Source of the DNA: Chloroflexota bacterium
Lineage (GTDB): Bacteria; Chloroflexota; UBA6077; JACCZL01
Direction of reading: 5' to 3'
Length of the DNA stretch: 64,000 bases
NCBI GenBank assembly: GCA_020845495.1
Contig: JADLFM010000166.1
Location: 124,001 to 188,000, forward strand
Positions 1 to 8,107 of the stretch are shown piece after piece; the first letter of the stretch is position 1, and each line of letters starts with the position of its first letter. The translations under genes and the position numbers were made by a program. A model generated the notes under the pieces. The model saw nothing but the letters and a program-made list of their open reading frames with translations. It ran no database searches and was not told the DNA's origin.

Positions 1-41
1 ACAGAAGATCGTAACGGTTGTCGCACAAAGGGGTGGACGCC

Positions 42-446
42 ATGCGAACTATCGTCATTGCCGAACCGAACCAGGAGGTTGCCGACGCGTTGGCTCGGCC
101 GCTGAACGAAGCCGGCTTCCGGGTCGTGACGTGCCCCGGGCCGTGGCCGCCCGAGCTACGCTGCATTCGCTGTGACATCGGGTATTGCCCGCTCACCGAG
201 GCCGCCGACCTGATGATCTACAGCCCAGACCTCATGGGGTACGGCCTGGATGGAGCGCCGCATCTGCTTGCCGTAGACTCCGCGCAGGCGCATCCCGACG
301 TCCCGCTCCTGCTGGCCTGGACCGGCACAGTCGAGCCGGCTGCTGTCGGGGCCATTCTGTCGGAGGTGCCGACCGCGCAACGCGCGGCGCGTAGACCAGA
401 GGCGCTGGTTGCCCAGGTGGAGATGCTCATCGGCGTACCTGCCTGA
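42..446 (+). CDS. Receiver-like small hypothetical protein
   Basis: A 134-residue protein of unknown function. The N-terminus (RTIVIAEPNQEVADAL) resembles the first strand and helix of a response-regulator receiver, but the usual acidic pair is replaced by E-P, and no aspartate in a clear phospho-acceptor context is visible. A Cys-rich stretch, CIRCDIGYC, follows the second strand and could bind metal. An in-frame TTG at 18 would add eight residues. The ATG at 42 is preferred because AAAGGGG lies about 8 nt upstream. The gene is convergent with the methyltransferase that follows. No DNA-binding or output domain is seen, so it may be a degenerate single-domain receiver. The assignment is inference from fold-like sequence only. 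Confidence 0.5.
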   Translation: MRTIVIAEPNQEVADALARPLNEAGFRVVTCPGPWPPELRCIRCDIGYCPLTEAADLMIYSPDLMGYGLDGAPHLLAVDSAQAHPDVPLLLAWTGTVEPAAVGAILSEVPTAQRAARRPEALVAQVEMLIGVPA

Positions 447-452
447 ACCGAT

Positions 453-507
453 ACCACGGTGATTTCCGCCCACATCCTGGCTACGAGCAGGGAGATTCCA
501 CCGTGGT
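453..507. terminator. Inverted repeat between convergent genes
   Basis: Perfect 9-bp arms ACCACGGTG (453-461) and CACCGTGGT (499-507) are separated by 37 nt, between the convergent ends at 446 and 652. The loop is long and there is no T-run, so function as a terminator is only a possibility. Confidence 0.25.
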
Positions 508-651
508 CTTGGTTTCGACGACGGTGCCAGCCGCGGGGAGACCTGGCCGACGCTCCGAACCTGGCGCCGGGCCGCATCGCGGCCGCACTGGAGCACGCTA
601 CTCGGCAGAGTGACGGTCCATTCCTTCGCGCACAGGTTGCGATGGATGCGG

Positions 652-1401
652 TCACCGATGGGCGCGGATGAGGAGGAAGGTCGGGCGACGGCGCTCGTCG
701 AGGTAGTGAGGGTAGCGCTTCAGGTCAGCATCGGTGGGGACCGGTTCCGCAACCCGGTCGACGACGAAACCGGCCTCCACCAGCCCGTTGACGAACGTGG
801 CGAATGAGCGGTGGTACTTCTGCACACCTTCGGCGAACCAGTGTTGCTCGCGTACGCCTTCATCCGCGTAGTTGTCGATGGCCCAGTGAAGGCGACGTCC
901 GGTCTCGTCAACGGCCCAGCCGGTCGCGGGATCGACGGCAGTGTAGATCGGATGCTCCGTCGAAAAGACGAGGACACCGCCCGGTGTCAGCCAATCGGCG
1001 ATGCGGCGCATTAGCCCCCGGTAGTCCGAGACGTAGTGGAACGCGAGCGAGCTCACGACCAGATCGAAGCGGCCAGTAGGGAAGGCGGCTGTCTCCAGTG
1101 CCTCGCGACGGTAGGTAACGCGAGGATGACTCCGCTCGGCCGTCGCGAGGGCGAGCATGCGCTTCGAGATGTCGAGCCCCACCACCTCGGCTGCGCCCTG
1201 TTCTGCCAGATGGTAAGCAAGTTGACCCATGCCGCAGCCGAGGTCGAGCACGCGCACGCCGCGTACGTCGGGGAGGAGCGCTATGAAGACCGGGTGCTCG
1301 ACGGCCCTGTCCCAGCCATCCCCGAAGCGTTCGAGGGTCGAGTAGCCGGCGAAGAAGTCGGGGTCGTCGTAGATGTTCTGGGGCGGTCGGTGGTCGGTCA
1401 T
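652..1401 (-). CDS. Class I SAM-dependent methyltransferase
   Basis: A 249-residue soluble Rossmann-fold methyltransferase. Motif I VLDLGCGMG is at residues 51-59, the acidic ribose-binding residue is D77 in VVGLDISKRM, and the FDLVVSSLAFHYV strand (about 112-124) matches the Methyltransf_11 group. The C-terminal part has PTDADLKRYPHYLDERRRPTF-like sequence, seen in small-molecule methyltransferases of this size. The substrate cannot be read from sequence. It is transcribed away from the glycosyltransferase region with no clear operon partner. The ATG at 1401 has a GGAG a few bases upstream. Family assignment is firm and function is generic. Confidence 0.85.
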   Translation of the reverse strand: MTDHRPPQNIYDDPDFFAGYSTLERFGDGWDRAVEHPVFIALLPDVRGVRVLDLGCGMGQLAYHLAEQGAAEVVGLDISKRMLALATAERSHPRVTYRREALETAAFPTGRFDLVVSSLAFHYVSDYRGLMRRIADWLTPGGVLVFSTEHPIYTAVDPATGWAVDETGRRLHWAIDNYADEGVREQHWFAEGVQKYHRSFATFVNGLVEAGFVVDRVAEPVPTDADLKRYPHYLDERRRPTFLLIRAHR

Positions 1402-1518
1402 AACGGCTCCAACGTGTGCGCGACGTGCCAGAAATACCCGGCGAAGCAGATCTCCCAGCCGGGCAACGTTTCCCAGCTTCCACGCATCGCCGCCACCATC
1501 TCACGACCTGGGCCACGA

Positions 1519-3288
1519 TTAGCGCGAGCGGCAGGCCGCGCGAGCGGGAGCCCCATCACTCGCTGGTGGCCGATCGATGCGATAGACACCGAGCCAGTTG
1601 GGGGCTGTTGGCCGAGGGATGCGCAGCACCATCGCCGCTTCGGGCACGTCGCGGGATAAGCGCGATTCGAGTTTGCGGGTGTAGTCGGGCAGGTCATCAG
1701 GGGTGCCGGGTGCAGTCGTGTAGGTGCCGTTGACGACCAGGAACGTGGGCGAGTCGGCGTCGACCCAGCGTCGAAGCCGGCAGAGGTCGTTGGCACGGAA
1801 CAGGTCGGGGACTTCCACGAAGCGGACACGGTCGTCGTTGCGAAGATAGAGCCGCAGTGCCTCGTGAGGCTGGAGCGTGCGCTGCTCCTGGGAGTGTGGC
1901 GGGACCAGCACCGTTACCGGGCCAGCGGCGGCGCTGGCACGAAGGTAGTCGACGGTCTCACGGAGGCCGTGGAGGGCGAACCACTGCTCGACGTAACGGA
2001 AGCGGTCGTGCGGGGGCAATGGGGCATGGTCTGGGGCAGAGATAAGCGCAAGCGTGAACGGGAGCGTGGGTCCGGCGAGGAGGAGCGTCGCGGCGAGCAC
2101 GGCCACGGTTTCGATGGCGGCAGTGAAGTAGGGCCGCGTGGGGCACGCTCTGGTGAGGCGCTGGGCGAGCGGGTGGACGAGCGCCGAGCCGGCCCACGCG
2201 AGCACCAGCCCGGCCAGGACGTAGAGCGGAGACGCGGCAAAGAGCAGGTAGCGGCTGAAGAGAGGGTCGACCCGGTCGAGGACGACCACCAGCAGGCAGA
2301 GGCCGAGGCTCCCGAGGTAGAGCGTTGGGCGGCGGTAGCGGGTGGCGAGTAAGAGCACGCTCAGGCCCGCGACGATGAGGGTCGGCGTGCCGACGTACTG
2401 GCCGATCCAGCCAGACGCGGAGTCCAGATTGCGGCGGAAGAGATCGAGGGAGAGGAGCGCGGCGAGCCAGTCGAGGCCACTCGAGGAGGTGGTGTTCGTA
2501 GCAGCGGCGGCGTGGAGTGCGACGGCGCGGCGCAACTCGCCGATCCACGGGACGAGCGGCAGCAGAACGACGAGCAGGGTCAGCCCGACGATGAGAAGGG
2601 AATGCATGTAGCGCCGATAGTCACGTGGGTGGGCCAGGACGACGAGCGCGAGCAGGGGCGCGATAGCGATCAAGAGGCCCACTGTCTTGGTCAGCACGGT
2701 CAGCCCGATACTGGCTCCGCAGAAGGCGGCCGTTCGCCACCCGGGGCGTCGGACGAGCAGCGCACCCCCGAGCGCGGCGCAGGCGGTCATGCAGGCGACG
2801 AGCGAATCGTCCCAGCCGATGCGGGCGAAGAACACCGAGAACGGACTGAATGCCCAGAGGATCGCGGCTGAGGCGCCGGCGAGCCGCGAGGCGAGCGTGC
2901 GCCCGAGGCCGTAGATCGCGACGGTCGCTCCGACGCCGGTCAGGGCAGCCGCGACACGACCAGCGGTGAAGGCATTGTCGAACACGGGCCGGACCAGGAG
3001 CGTCGACCAGAAGTAGAGGGGCGGGCGACCGTCTTCTCGGAGCGGCGTCAGGTACGTGGCAGGATCGCGGGGGTCGAACAGCGTGAAGGCCCAGTAGGCA
3101 GCGTAGACCTCGTCGACGTAGGGATCCAGTGCCAGGATGTTGACCAGGCGAGGGAGCGCCGCGAGCAGGATCAGGCCGCCGACGAGCAGGACTTCACCCC
3201 ACGTGGCGAGGCCCGGTCGCAGCCGAGCGGGTGAAGTGGGTGTGGGCGCTGGTGTGTCCTCGCGGACGGGGGGCAGGTGGACGGCCAC
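1519..3288 (-). CDS. Membrane glycosyltransferase, GT39/ArnT-like
   Basis: A polytopic membrane protein of about 589 residues, of the dolichyl/polyprenyl-phosphate-mannose transferase type (GT-C fold). A hydrophobic helix (about 33-50) is followed by a periplasmic loop with the D59-E60 pair in PYVDEVYAAYW, the usual catalytic or metal position in GT39/GT83 enzymes, and REDGRPPLYFW (about 84-94). About ten further hydrophobic helices and a soluble C-terminal domain follow. Family knowledge: such enzymes move a sugar from a lipid-phosphate carrier to protein, lipid or polymer on the outer face. The GTG at 3288 is chosen because GAGGAG lies about 9 nt upstream. An in-frame TTG at 3417 would add 43 residues with no hydrophobic or family character. 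Acceptor and sugar are unknown. Confidence 0.75.
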   Translation of the reverse strand: MAVHLPPVREDTPAPTPTSPARLRPGLATWGEVLLVGGLILLAALPRLVNILALDPYVDEVYAAYWAFTLFDPRDPATYLTPLREDGRPPLYFWSTLLVRPVFDNAFTAGRVAAALTGVGATVAIYGLGRTLASRLAGASAAILWAFSPFSVFFARIGWDDSLVACMTACAALGGALLVRRPGWRTAAFCGASIGLTVLTKTVGLLIAIAPLLALVVLAHPRDYRRYMHSLLIVGLTLLVVLLPLVPWIGELRRAVALHAAAATNTTSSSGLDWLAALLSLDLFRRNLDSASGWIGQYVGTPTLIVAGLSVLLLATRYRRPTLYLGSLGLCLLVVVLDRVDPLFSRYLLFAASPLYVLAGLVLAWAGSALVHPLAQRLTRACPTRPYFTAAIETVAVLAATLLLAGPTLPFTLALISAPDHAPLPPHDRFRYVEQWFALHGLRETVDYLRASAAAGPVTVLVPPHSQEQRTLQPHEALRLYLRNDDRVRFVEVPDLFRANDLCRLRRWVDADSPTFLVVNGTYTTAPGTPDDLPDYTRKLESRLSRDVPEAAMVLRIPRPTAPNWLGVYRIDRPPASDGAPARAACRSR

Positions 3289-3302
3289 GCGGATGGGCTC
3301 CT

Positions 3303-3328
3303 CGGGCGTGCTCTCCGGGCGTGCTCTC
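3303..3328. repeat. 13-bp tandem duplication
   Basis: The unit CGGGCGTGCTCTC occurs twice head to tail (3303-3315, 3316-3328), followed by a further CGGG. It lies just upstream of the chosen glycosyltransferase start, in the divergent region shared with the enolase-superfamily gene. Confidence 0.8.
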
Positions 3329-3515
3329 CGGGTGGGGCTGGTGATGGGCGCAGCGAGAGCGTGGATTGTCCCGGAGCAGGACGCCGTGATGCACGAGTAC
3401 GGGGACAACGGCAGCAAAGTGGGCGTGGTCGTGGGGTGAGTGCTGGCGGATCGATGTGCGTTCGCACTACGCTGCCGTAGCCGCCGCTGCGCGCGGCGGG
3501 ACGGAGGGAAGCAGC

Positions 3516-4658
3516 GTGAAGATTACCGCCGTCGAGACCGTACCGGTCGATCGCTATCTGTTCGTCCAAGTCCACACCGATGCCGGGATCTCAGGCCTCG
3601 GGGAGTCCGGAGCCTGGGGGTACCTGGAGGCGTCGGAGGCGGTCGTCAAGAAGTGGGCGACTTATCTGGTGGGCCAGGATCCACTGCGGATCGAGCACCA
3701 CTGGCAGTACCTGTACCGTTCGAGCCACTTCCGAGGCGCCGCGATCATGGGGGCGCTCTCGGCCATTGACATCGCGCTGTGGGACATCGCCGGCAAGCAC
3801 TTTGGCGTTCCAACCTACCAACTGCTCGGCGGCAAGGTCCGCGACAAGGCGCGGGTGTACTACCACGTCTTCGGCAAAACGACCGAGGAACTGGTGCAGG
3901 GCTGCATTGACGCCAAGAAGCGGGGCTTCACGGCGGTCGGCCATCTCACGCCGTTCCTCGACGAGGACCGTGACATCCCGTACTTCAAGACTCACGTATC
4001 GAAGATGCACGACGCCATCGACACGGTCCGACAGTATCGTGAGGCGGTTGGGGACGACGTGGATCTGTGCATCGAGATCCATCGCCGGCTGACGCCATCC
4101 GAAGCGATCGTGCTGGCACGCGGCATCGAGCAGTTCCACCCGTTCTTCTACGAAGACCCGATTCTGCCGGACAACTTCGACATGATGGGGCTGGTGGCCG
4201 AGAACATTCACATTCCGATTGCCACGGGTGAGCGCCTGCACACGATCTTCGAGTTCGAGATGCTGCTGGCGCGCAACGCCGTGCAATTTGTCAGGCCAGA
4301 CGTCTGCATGTGCGGCGGTATTTCCGGCGCGAAGAAGGTGGCCGCGCTCGCCGAAGCCCGCCACGTCGGGGTCGTTCCGCACAACCCCCTCTCACCGGTG
4401 AGTACGGCGGCGTGCGTGCAGCTTGCAGCCTGCATCCCGAATTTCGCGATTCAGGAGTACCCGATTGGTGAGGACGTGCCGCCCAAGAGTGAGATGGTCA
4501 AGTCGACGCTCGAGCACGATGGCCACGGCTTCCTGATCATTCCGGATGCGCCCGGCATCGGCATCGAGCTCGCGCCAGACGCAGCCGAAAAGCACCCATA
4601 CAAGATGCGGTGGGTGGGAACGCGCCTGCACCTGGACGGATCGGTCGTCGACCAGTAG
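3516..4658 (+). CDS. Enolase-superfamily acid-sugar dehydratase, galactonate dehydratase-like
   Basis: A 380-residue mandelate racemase/muconate lactonizing family protein. It keeps the spacing of D-galactonate dehydratase: metal-ligand positions E187, E213 and E239 are 26 residues apart, the general-acid position is H189, and the D262/H289 dyad is present (RPDVCMCGGIS, VPHNPLSPVS). Known DgoD has Asp at the first metal position; here it is Glu187. The family dehydrates sugar acids to 2-keto-3-deoxy acids, and the exact substrate cannot be read. The GTG at 3516 is preceded by GGAGGG (3503-3508). The neighbouring LDH2-family dehydrogenase is co-oriented, but a strong hairpin separates them. 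Superfamily placement is firm; the substrate is inference. Confidence 0.85.
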   Translation: MKITAVETVPVDRYLFVQVHTDAGISGLGESGAWGYLEASEAVVKKWATYLVGQDPLRIEHHWQYLYRSSHFRGAAIMGALSAIDIALWDIAGKHFGVPTYQLLGGKVRDKARVYYHVFGKTTEELVQGCIDAKKRGFTAVGHLTPFLDEDRDIPYFKTHVSKMHDAIDTVRQYREAVGDDVDLCIEIHRRLTPSEAIVLARGIEQFHPFFYEDPILPDNFDMMGLVAENIHIPIATGERLHTIFEFEMLLARNAVQFVRPDVCMCGGISGAKKVAALAEARHVGVVPHNPLSPVSTAACVQLAACIPNFAIQEYPIGEDVPPKSEMVKSTLEHDGHGFLIIPDAPGIGIELAPDAAEKHPYKMRWVGTRLHLDGSVVDQ

Positions 4659-4695
4659 GCGGCCCGCACGCCTCGGCCAATCGATGAATGGGACC

Positions 4696-4731
4696 GGAGG
4701 GTGCGAACGTATCCGCACGTTCGCACCCTCC
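4696..4731 (+). terminator. Hairpin after the dehydratase gene
   Basis: A perfect 15-bp stem, GGAGGGTGCGAACGT (4696-4710) with 4717-4731, encloses a 6-nt loop, 37 nt after the dehydratase stop. There is no T-run, so it is a stem-only terminator candidate or an attenuator ahead of the next gene. Confidence 0.65.
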
Positions 4732-4792
4732 CCGATGTCTGGGCAGTTGAGTGCCGCCGGCACGCGGGATCGCGGGCGATGGAGGAGGCGCA

Positions 4793-5863
4793 GTGAGCGG
4801 CTATCCAATGATGGAGGGCGAGCGGCGGGTCGCGGCCGACGACCTCCGGCACGTCGTCGCAGCGACGTTCGAGCGGCTGGAGATGGAGGCGGCGGATGCG
4901 AGCCTACTGGCCGACTCGCTGGTGTTCGCGGATCAGCGCGGCGTCCACTCCCACGGTGTGCTGCGGGTGCCGGAATACGTCGAGAAGCTGCGGGGCGGGG
5001 TCGATCCGCGCGGGCGGCCGATGACCGTACGCGACGCCGGCGCAGTGCTCGTCGTCGACGGCGGCAACAGTATGGGTCAGATCGGCGCAACGTTCGCGAT
5101 GCGGGCGGTGCTGGAGCGGGCGCGCTCGACCGGTATCGCGGCGGCGGCCGTGCGGGGCAGCAACCACTGCGGCGCGATGGCCTACTACGCGATGATGGGG
5201 CTGGCTCAGGGCGCGATCGGCCTGGCGACGACCAACGCGCTGCCGACGATGGCGGCATGGGGCGGCGTCGACAAGATCGTCGGGATCAATCCGCTGGCAG
5301 TCGCGATCCCGGCTGGCGAAGAGCCGCCCATCGTCTTCGACGCTGCGTTCAGCGGATCGTCACACGGGAAGATTCGCGTCTATGCCCAGAAGGGATTGCC
5401 GATTCCGGAGGGCTGGGCGTTCGACGCCGAGGGCCGGCCGACGACCGACGCGCAGGCGGCGCTCGACGGGCTCTTGCAGCCGATTGGCGGCTTCAAGGGG
5501 GTCGGGCTGGCGGTGATGATGGGCATGCTCGCGAGCCTGCTCTCCGGCGCCGCCTACGGAACCGAGCTTGGCAACATGGTCGATGGCCCGCGTCCTGGCC
5601 AGGACGGACACTTCCTCCTGGCGATCCGGGTGGCAGCTTTCGAGGAACCCGGGCGCTTCCGAGCGCGTGTCGACCACGTGATCCGTGAGATTCGAAGCAG
5701 TCGACGGGCACCGGGCGTCGAGCGGGTCTACGCGCCGGGCGAGCTCGAGGCGGACACGGAGCGTCACTATCGGGCGGAAGGCATCCCTCTGGCGACCGCG
5801 ACGCTCGACGATCTGATTGCCACGGCGACCGCGGTGGGTGTGGATGCCACCGCGCTCAGTTAG
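4793..5863 (+). CDS. LDH2/malate dehydrogenase-family oxidoreductase
   Basis: A 356-residue NAD(P)-dependent dehydrogenase of the malate/L-lactate/sulfolactate dehydrogenase (Ldh_2) family, which is unrelated to Rossmann-fold LDH. Visible signatures are the catalytic-histidine motif VHSHGVLR (H54), RGSNHCGAMAYY (H125), TTNALPTMAAWGG and GINPLAVAIP. Length is normal for the family. Members reduce or oxidise 2-keto/2-hydroxy acids, including sulfopyruvate/sulfolactate (ComC), 2,3-diketogulonate and ureidoglycolate. The GTG at 4793 has GGAGGAGG just upstream (4781-4788). The next genes, transcribed convergently, encode a sulfopyruvate-decarboxylase-like enzyme, which makes a sulfolactate role worth testing. 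Substrate is unassigned. Confidence 0.85.
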   Translation: MSGYPMMEGERRVAADDLRHVVAATFERLEMEAADASLLADSLVFADQRGVHSHGVLRVPEYVEKLRGGVDPRGRPMTVRDAGAVLVVDGGNSMGQIGATFAMRAVLERARSTGIAAAAVRGSNHCGAMAYYAMMGLAQGAIGLATTNALPTMAAWGGVDKIVGINPLAVAIPAGEEPPIVFDAAFSGSSHGKIRVYAQKGLPIPEGWAFDAEGRPTTDAQAALDGLLQPIGGFKGVGLAVMMGMLASLLSGAAYGTELGNMVDGPRPGQDGHFLLAIRVAAFEEPGRFRARVDHVIREIRSSRRAPGVERVYAPGELEADTERHYRAEGIPLATATLDDLIATATAVGVDATALS

Positions 5864-5931
5864 TGCGGGAGAACGATATCCACGGACCCTTGCAGTGCGG
5901 ACACCGAGTCGCGAGCCTGCCTGACGAAAGC

Positions 5932-5955
5932 GGAGGCCGGCCCCAGCCGGCCTCC
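5932..5955. terminator. Hairpin between convergent genes
   Basis: GGAGGCCGG (5932-5940) and CCGGCCTCC (5947-5955) form a perfect 9-bp stem with a 6-nt loop. It sits between the convergent ends at 5863 and 6012 and could serve both transcripts. There is no T-run. Confidence 0.5.
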
Positions 5956-6011
5956 GGCCCCAGCCGATGGGCGGATGTCAGCGACCCGGCTCGTGATGAT
6001 TGCCAGCCCGG

Positions 6012-6590
6012 TCAGGCCGGGGCTGGCTCGGCAGCGAGCGCCTCGGCGACGGCGCGGGCGTTACGGCCGGTGCCGCGCCCGGGCATCGGGTTGGTGGCCC
6101 ACATGGTGTTGACTTCGACCCGGATGAACGTCGGGCCAGCGGCGGCGAGCAGGCCGGGCAGTTCGCGCTCGAGCGTCGCCTCGTCGTCGATGGAGGCCGC
6201 GGTGCGATAGCCGGCGGCACGGGCGAGCGCCGCAAGATCGGCGCGCCCCTCGCCGGGCGTCGGCTGGCCGCCGCTGGTGTCGTAGCTGCGGCCTTCGAAT
6301 ATGACGTGGACCAGGTTGCGGGGCGCGGCGCCCGCGATGGTGACCAGCGTACCGAGGTTCATGAGCAGGGAGCCGTCGCCGTCGAGGACGATCACCTGAC
6401 GGTCCGGCCTCGCCAGCGCGATCCCCAGGCCCACCGACGAGGCTTTGCCCATGCAGCCCCGGATGGCAAGGTCCAGGTCCAGGCGGTTGGAGACGATGGG
6501 CCACTCGCGCGAGGAGGACATCGTGGTCACCACAACCTGATGCGTGCGCTGGGCGCCGAACTGTGCGATGGCGCGCTTTCCCTCGATCAT
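6012..6590 (-). CDS. ThDP decarboxylase beta subunit, ComE/phosphonopyruvate decarboxylase-like
   Basis: A 192-residue C-terminal-type half of a thiamine-diphosphate enzyme. The cofactor/magnesium motif begins at LDGDGSLLMNLG and continues to FEGRSYDTSGGQPT, which parallels the GGQPT signature of sulfopyruvate decarboxylase ComE and phosphonopyruvate decarboxylase. The usual double Asn of the GDG-NN motif is not obvious. The ATG at 6590 overlaps the stop of the alpha-subunit gene as ATGA, so the two subunits are coupled. A longer reading frame exists upstream but lies inside the alpha gene. The expected product is one half of a heteromeric 2-keto-acid decarboxylase. The true substrate (sulfopyruvate, phosphonopyruvate or another) is not decided by sequence. 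Confidence 0.75.
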   Translation of the reverse strand: MIEGKRAIAQFGAQRTHQVVVTTMSSSREWPIVSNRLDLDLAIRGCMGKASSVGLGIALARPDRQVIVLDGDGSLLMNLGTLVTIAGAAPRNLVHVIFEGRSYDTSGGQPTPGEGRADLAALARAAGYRTAASIDDEATLERELPGLLAAAGPTFIRVEVNTMWATNPMPGRGTGRNARAVAEALAAEPAPA

Positions 6591-7093
6591 GCGTGGTACT
6601 CCCCGCCGATCAGGACGGCAGCCGGCCCGTCGCTGTCGATGGCTCGGCGGTATAGGCGCGGCACCACGTCGGTGACCTGGGCGTCGGACTCGACGATCTC
6701 GTACGGGATGCCCCACGCGTTCAGGATCGGCTCGATGTACGTGGCGGCGGAATCAGCGCCGGCCGGCTCGTCGTAGCCCCGATAGCCAATCAGGGCCAGA
6801 ACGGGCATCTGGCAGTCGATCCAGAGGCCGCGAATTGAATCGCCGGATTCGAAGAAGCCGGTGCTCTGGATGCAGATAACCGGGCGCTTCCCGCCGACGA
6901 GCAGCCCGAGCGCGATACCGAATGTCTCACCCTCACGGCTGACCGGGACGAGCGTCAGGTCCGGGTCGTCGTTGAGGGTCTGGTACAGGAAGCCGGACTC
7001 GGTGTCGGGGAGCCACACCAGATGCGTCGCGCCAGATCGCTTCAGGGTGTCGATCATGACGCTGGCGGTGAGTGTCGCGGCGGTCGTACTCAC
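6587..7093 (-). CDS. ThDP decarboxylase alpha subunit, ComD-like
   Basis: A 168-residue N-terminal-type (pyrimidine-binding) half of a ThDP decarboxylase. VPVSREGETFGIALGLLVGGK carries the conserved Glu that activates the cofactor, and CIQSTGFFESGDSIRGL resembles the ComD/phosphonopyruvate decarboxylase alpha region. It is translated just before its beta partner with a 4-nt overlap. The GTG at 7093 is chosen because GGGAGGA lies upstream at 7097-7103 (minus strand) and the protein similarity begins there. Genes split this way, rather than fused, are typical of ComDE. A role in sulfonate or phosphonate carbon flow is inference. Confidence 0.75.
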   Translation of the reverse strand: MSTTAATLTASVMIDTLKRSGATHLVWLPDTESGFLYQTLNDDPDLTLVPVSREGETFGIALGLLVGGKRPVICIQSTGFFESGDSIRGLWIDCQMPVLALIGYRGYDEPAGADSAATYIEPILNAWGIPYEIVESDAQVTDVVPRLYRRAIDSDGPAAVLIGGEYHA

Positions 7094-7431
7094 GTCTCCT
7101 CCCGGCGGGTGTCGTCCAACGCCGGGGACGGTACCATGGTGGCGCCGCGCGGTCAAACGTGCCCGCCGAAGGGTGTGTCTCGATCGCCAGGAGCGTCGCG
7201 CGGTGCTGGCGGTGCTGGCGGTTGACAGGCTCGGCGGCACGCTGGATCCTGTCGGAGCGTTCCTACAATCAGGCTGACGGAACTGCTGTCGGACGGATCG
7301 CGTCTGATGGTCGTGGGCGACGGGCTCTGCGCCGACCGAGCGTCGGGCAGCCCAGGACGTACAGGTTGACCAGAGCCGGCGGCACGTCGCTCGGCCGAAC
7401 GCTCTGGCAGTAGGTCAGGAGGTGGGGGCCG
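7094..7431. other. Intergenic region without a gene
   Basis: A divergent spacer of about 340 bp between the decarboxylase pair and the small membrane protein. It has a 9-bp duplication GGTGCTGGC (about 7201-7220), then TTGACA at 7222-7227. A TACAAT at 7264-7269 is too far from it to pair as one promoter. No coding frame with family character was seen. Confidence 0.5.
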
Positions 7432-7842
7432 ATGGCACTGGACGAGGGCTCGTACGGGTCGCCACGGCGGCGGTACCGCGACGTTGGCGGAACGAGCGGC
7501 GGGCTAGGGATGTTCGTCCTTGGCGCGGTGATGGCGGTTGCCGGCGGGTACGTGTTGCTGAAGAAGGTCACGGTTACCAGCCACTACTGGCAGGTCTTTG
7601 GGTACGACGCGTTCGGGCTCAGCCTGGTGCCGCTGATCCTCGGGATCGTGCTGCTGTTCTACGATGGGCGAAGTATCCTGGGCTGGCTCCTGCTGCTGGG
7701 CGGCGTCGCGATCGTCCTGGCCGGCATCCTCGTCAACCTGACATTCTTCTTCCAGCCGACGAGCCTGTTCGACACGCTGATGATCCTGGTTCTGCTGGCG
7801 GGTGGGCTAGGGCTCGTCGCGCGATCGTTGCGCCCGGGCTGA
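7432..7842 (+). CDS. Small polytopic membrane protein
   Basis: A 136-residue hypothetical protein. A charged N-terminus (about 20 residues, Gly/Arg/Tyr rich) is followed by four hydrophobic segments at about 26-43, 58-77, 81-103 and 112-130. The short cytoplasmic tail RSLRPG ends the protein. No family motif was recognised. AGGAGG at 7417-7422 supports the ATG at 7432. It stands alone ahead of the sensory genes. Coding nature is supported by the ribosome binding site and helix pattern; function is unknown. Confidence 0.7.
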   Translation: MALDEGSYGSPRRRYRDVGGTSGGLGMFVLGAVMAVAGGYVLLKKVTVTSHYWQVFGYDAFGLSLVPLILGIVLLFYDGRSILGWLLLLGGVAIVLAGILVNLTFFFQPTSLFDTLMILVLLAGGLGLVARSLRPG

Positions 7843-8107
7843 CGGGATGGAACGATCGGGCAGCCCCGAGCAGTGGGTCGGATAGAGCAGGTGAGGTAGC
7901 AGCGGGCGCCGTGACGGGGCTGTGAGACGTCCGCTGACCGACACGCTGCCACAATAGCACCTACATTCTGGTGCGGCCTCGAGTCGAGATCAGGTTGTGT
8001 GCGTGGCGTCCGTAGTCCGCCCAACCTGATGTATGCTGTCCTGGACGGCGGGTGCCCGTTCGCCGACCAGACGAGCGCTCCAGAGGGTGGCGGCCAGGGA
8101 CCAACTG

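Noticed and set aside
7222..7269. TTGACA and TACAAT as one promoter for the small membrane protein
   Set aside because: Spacing is 36 nt, double the normal value.
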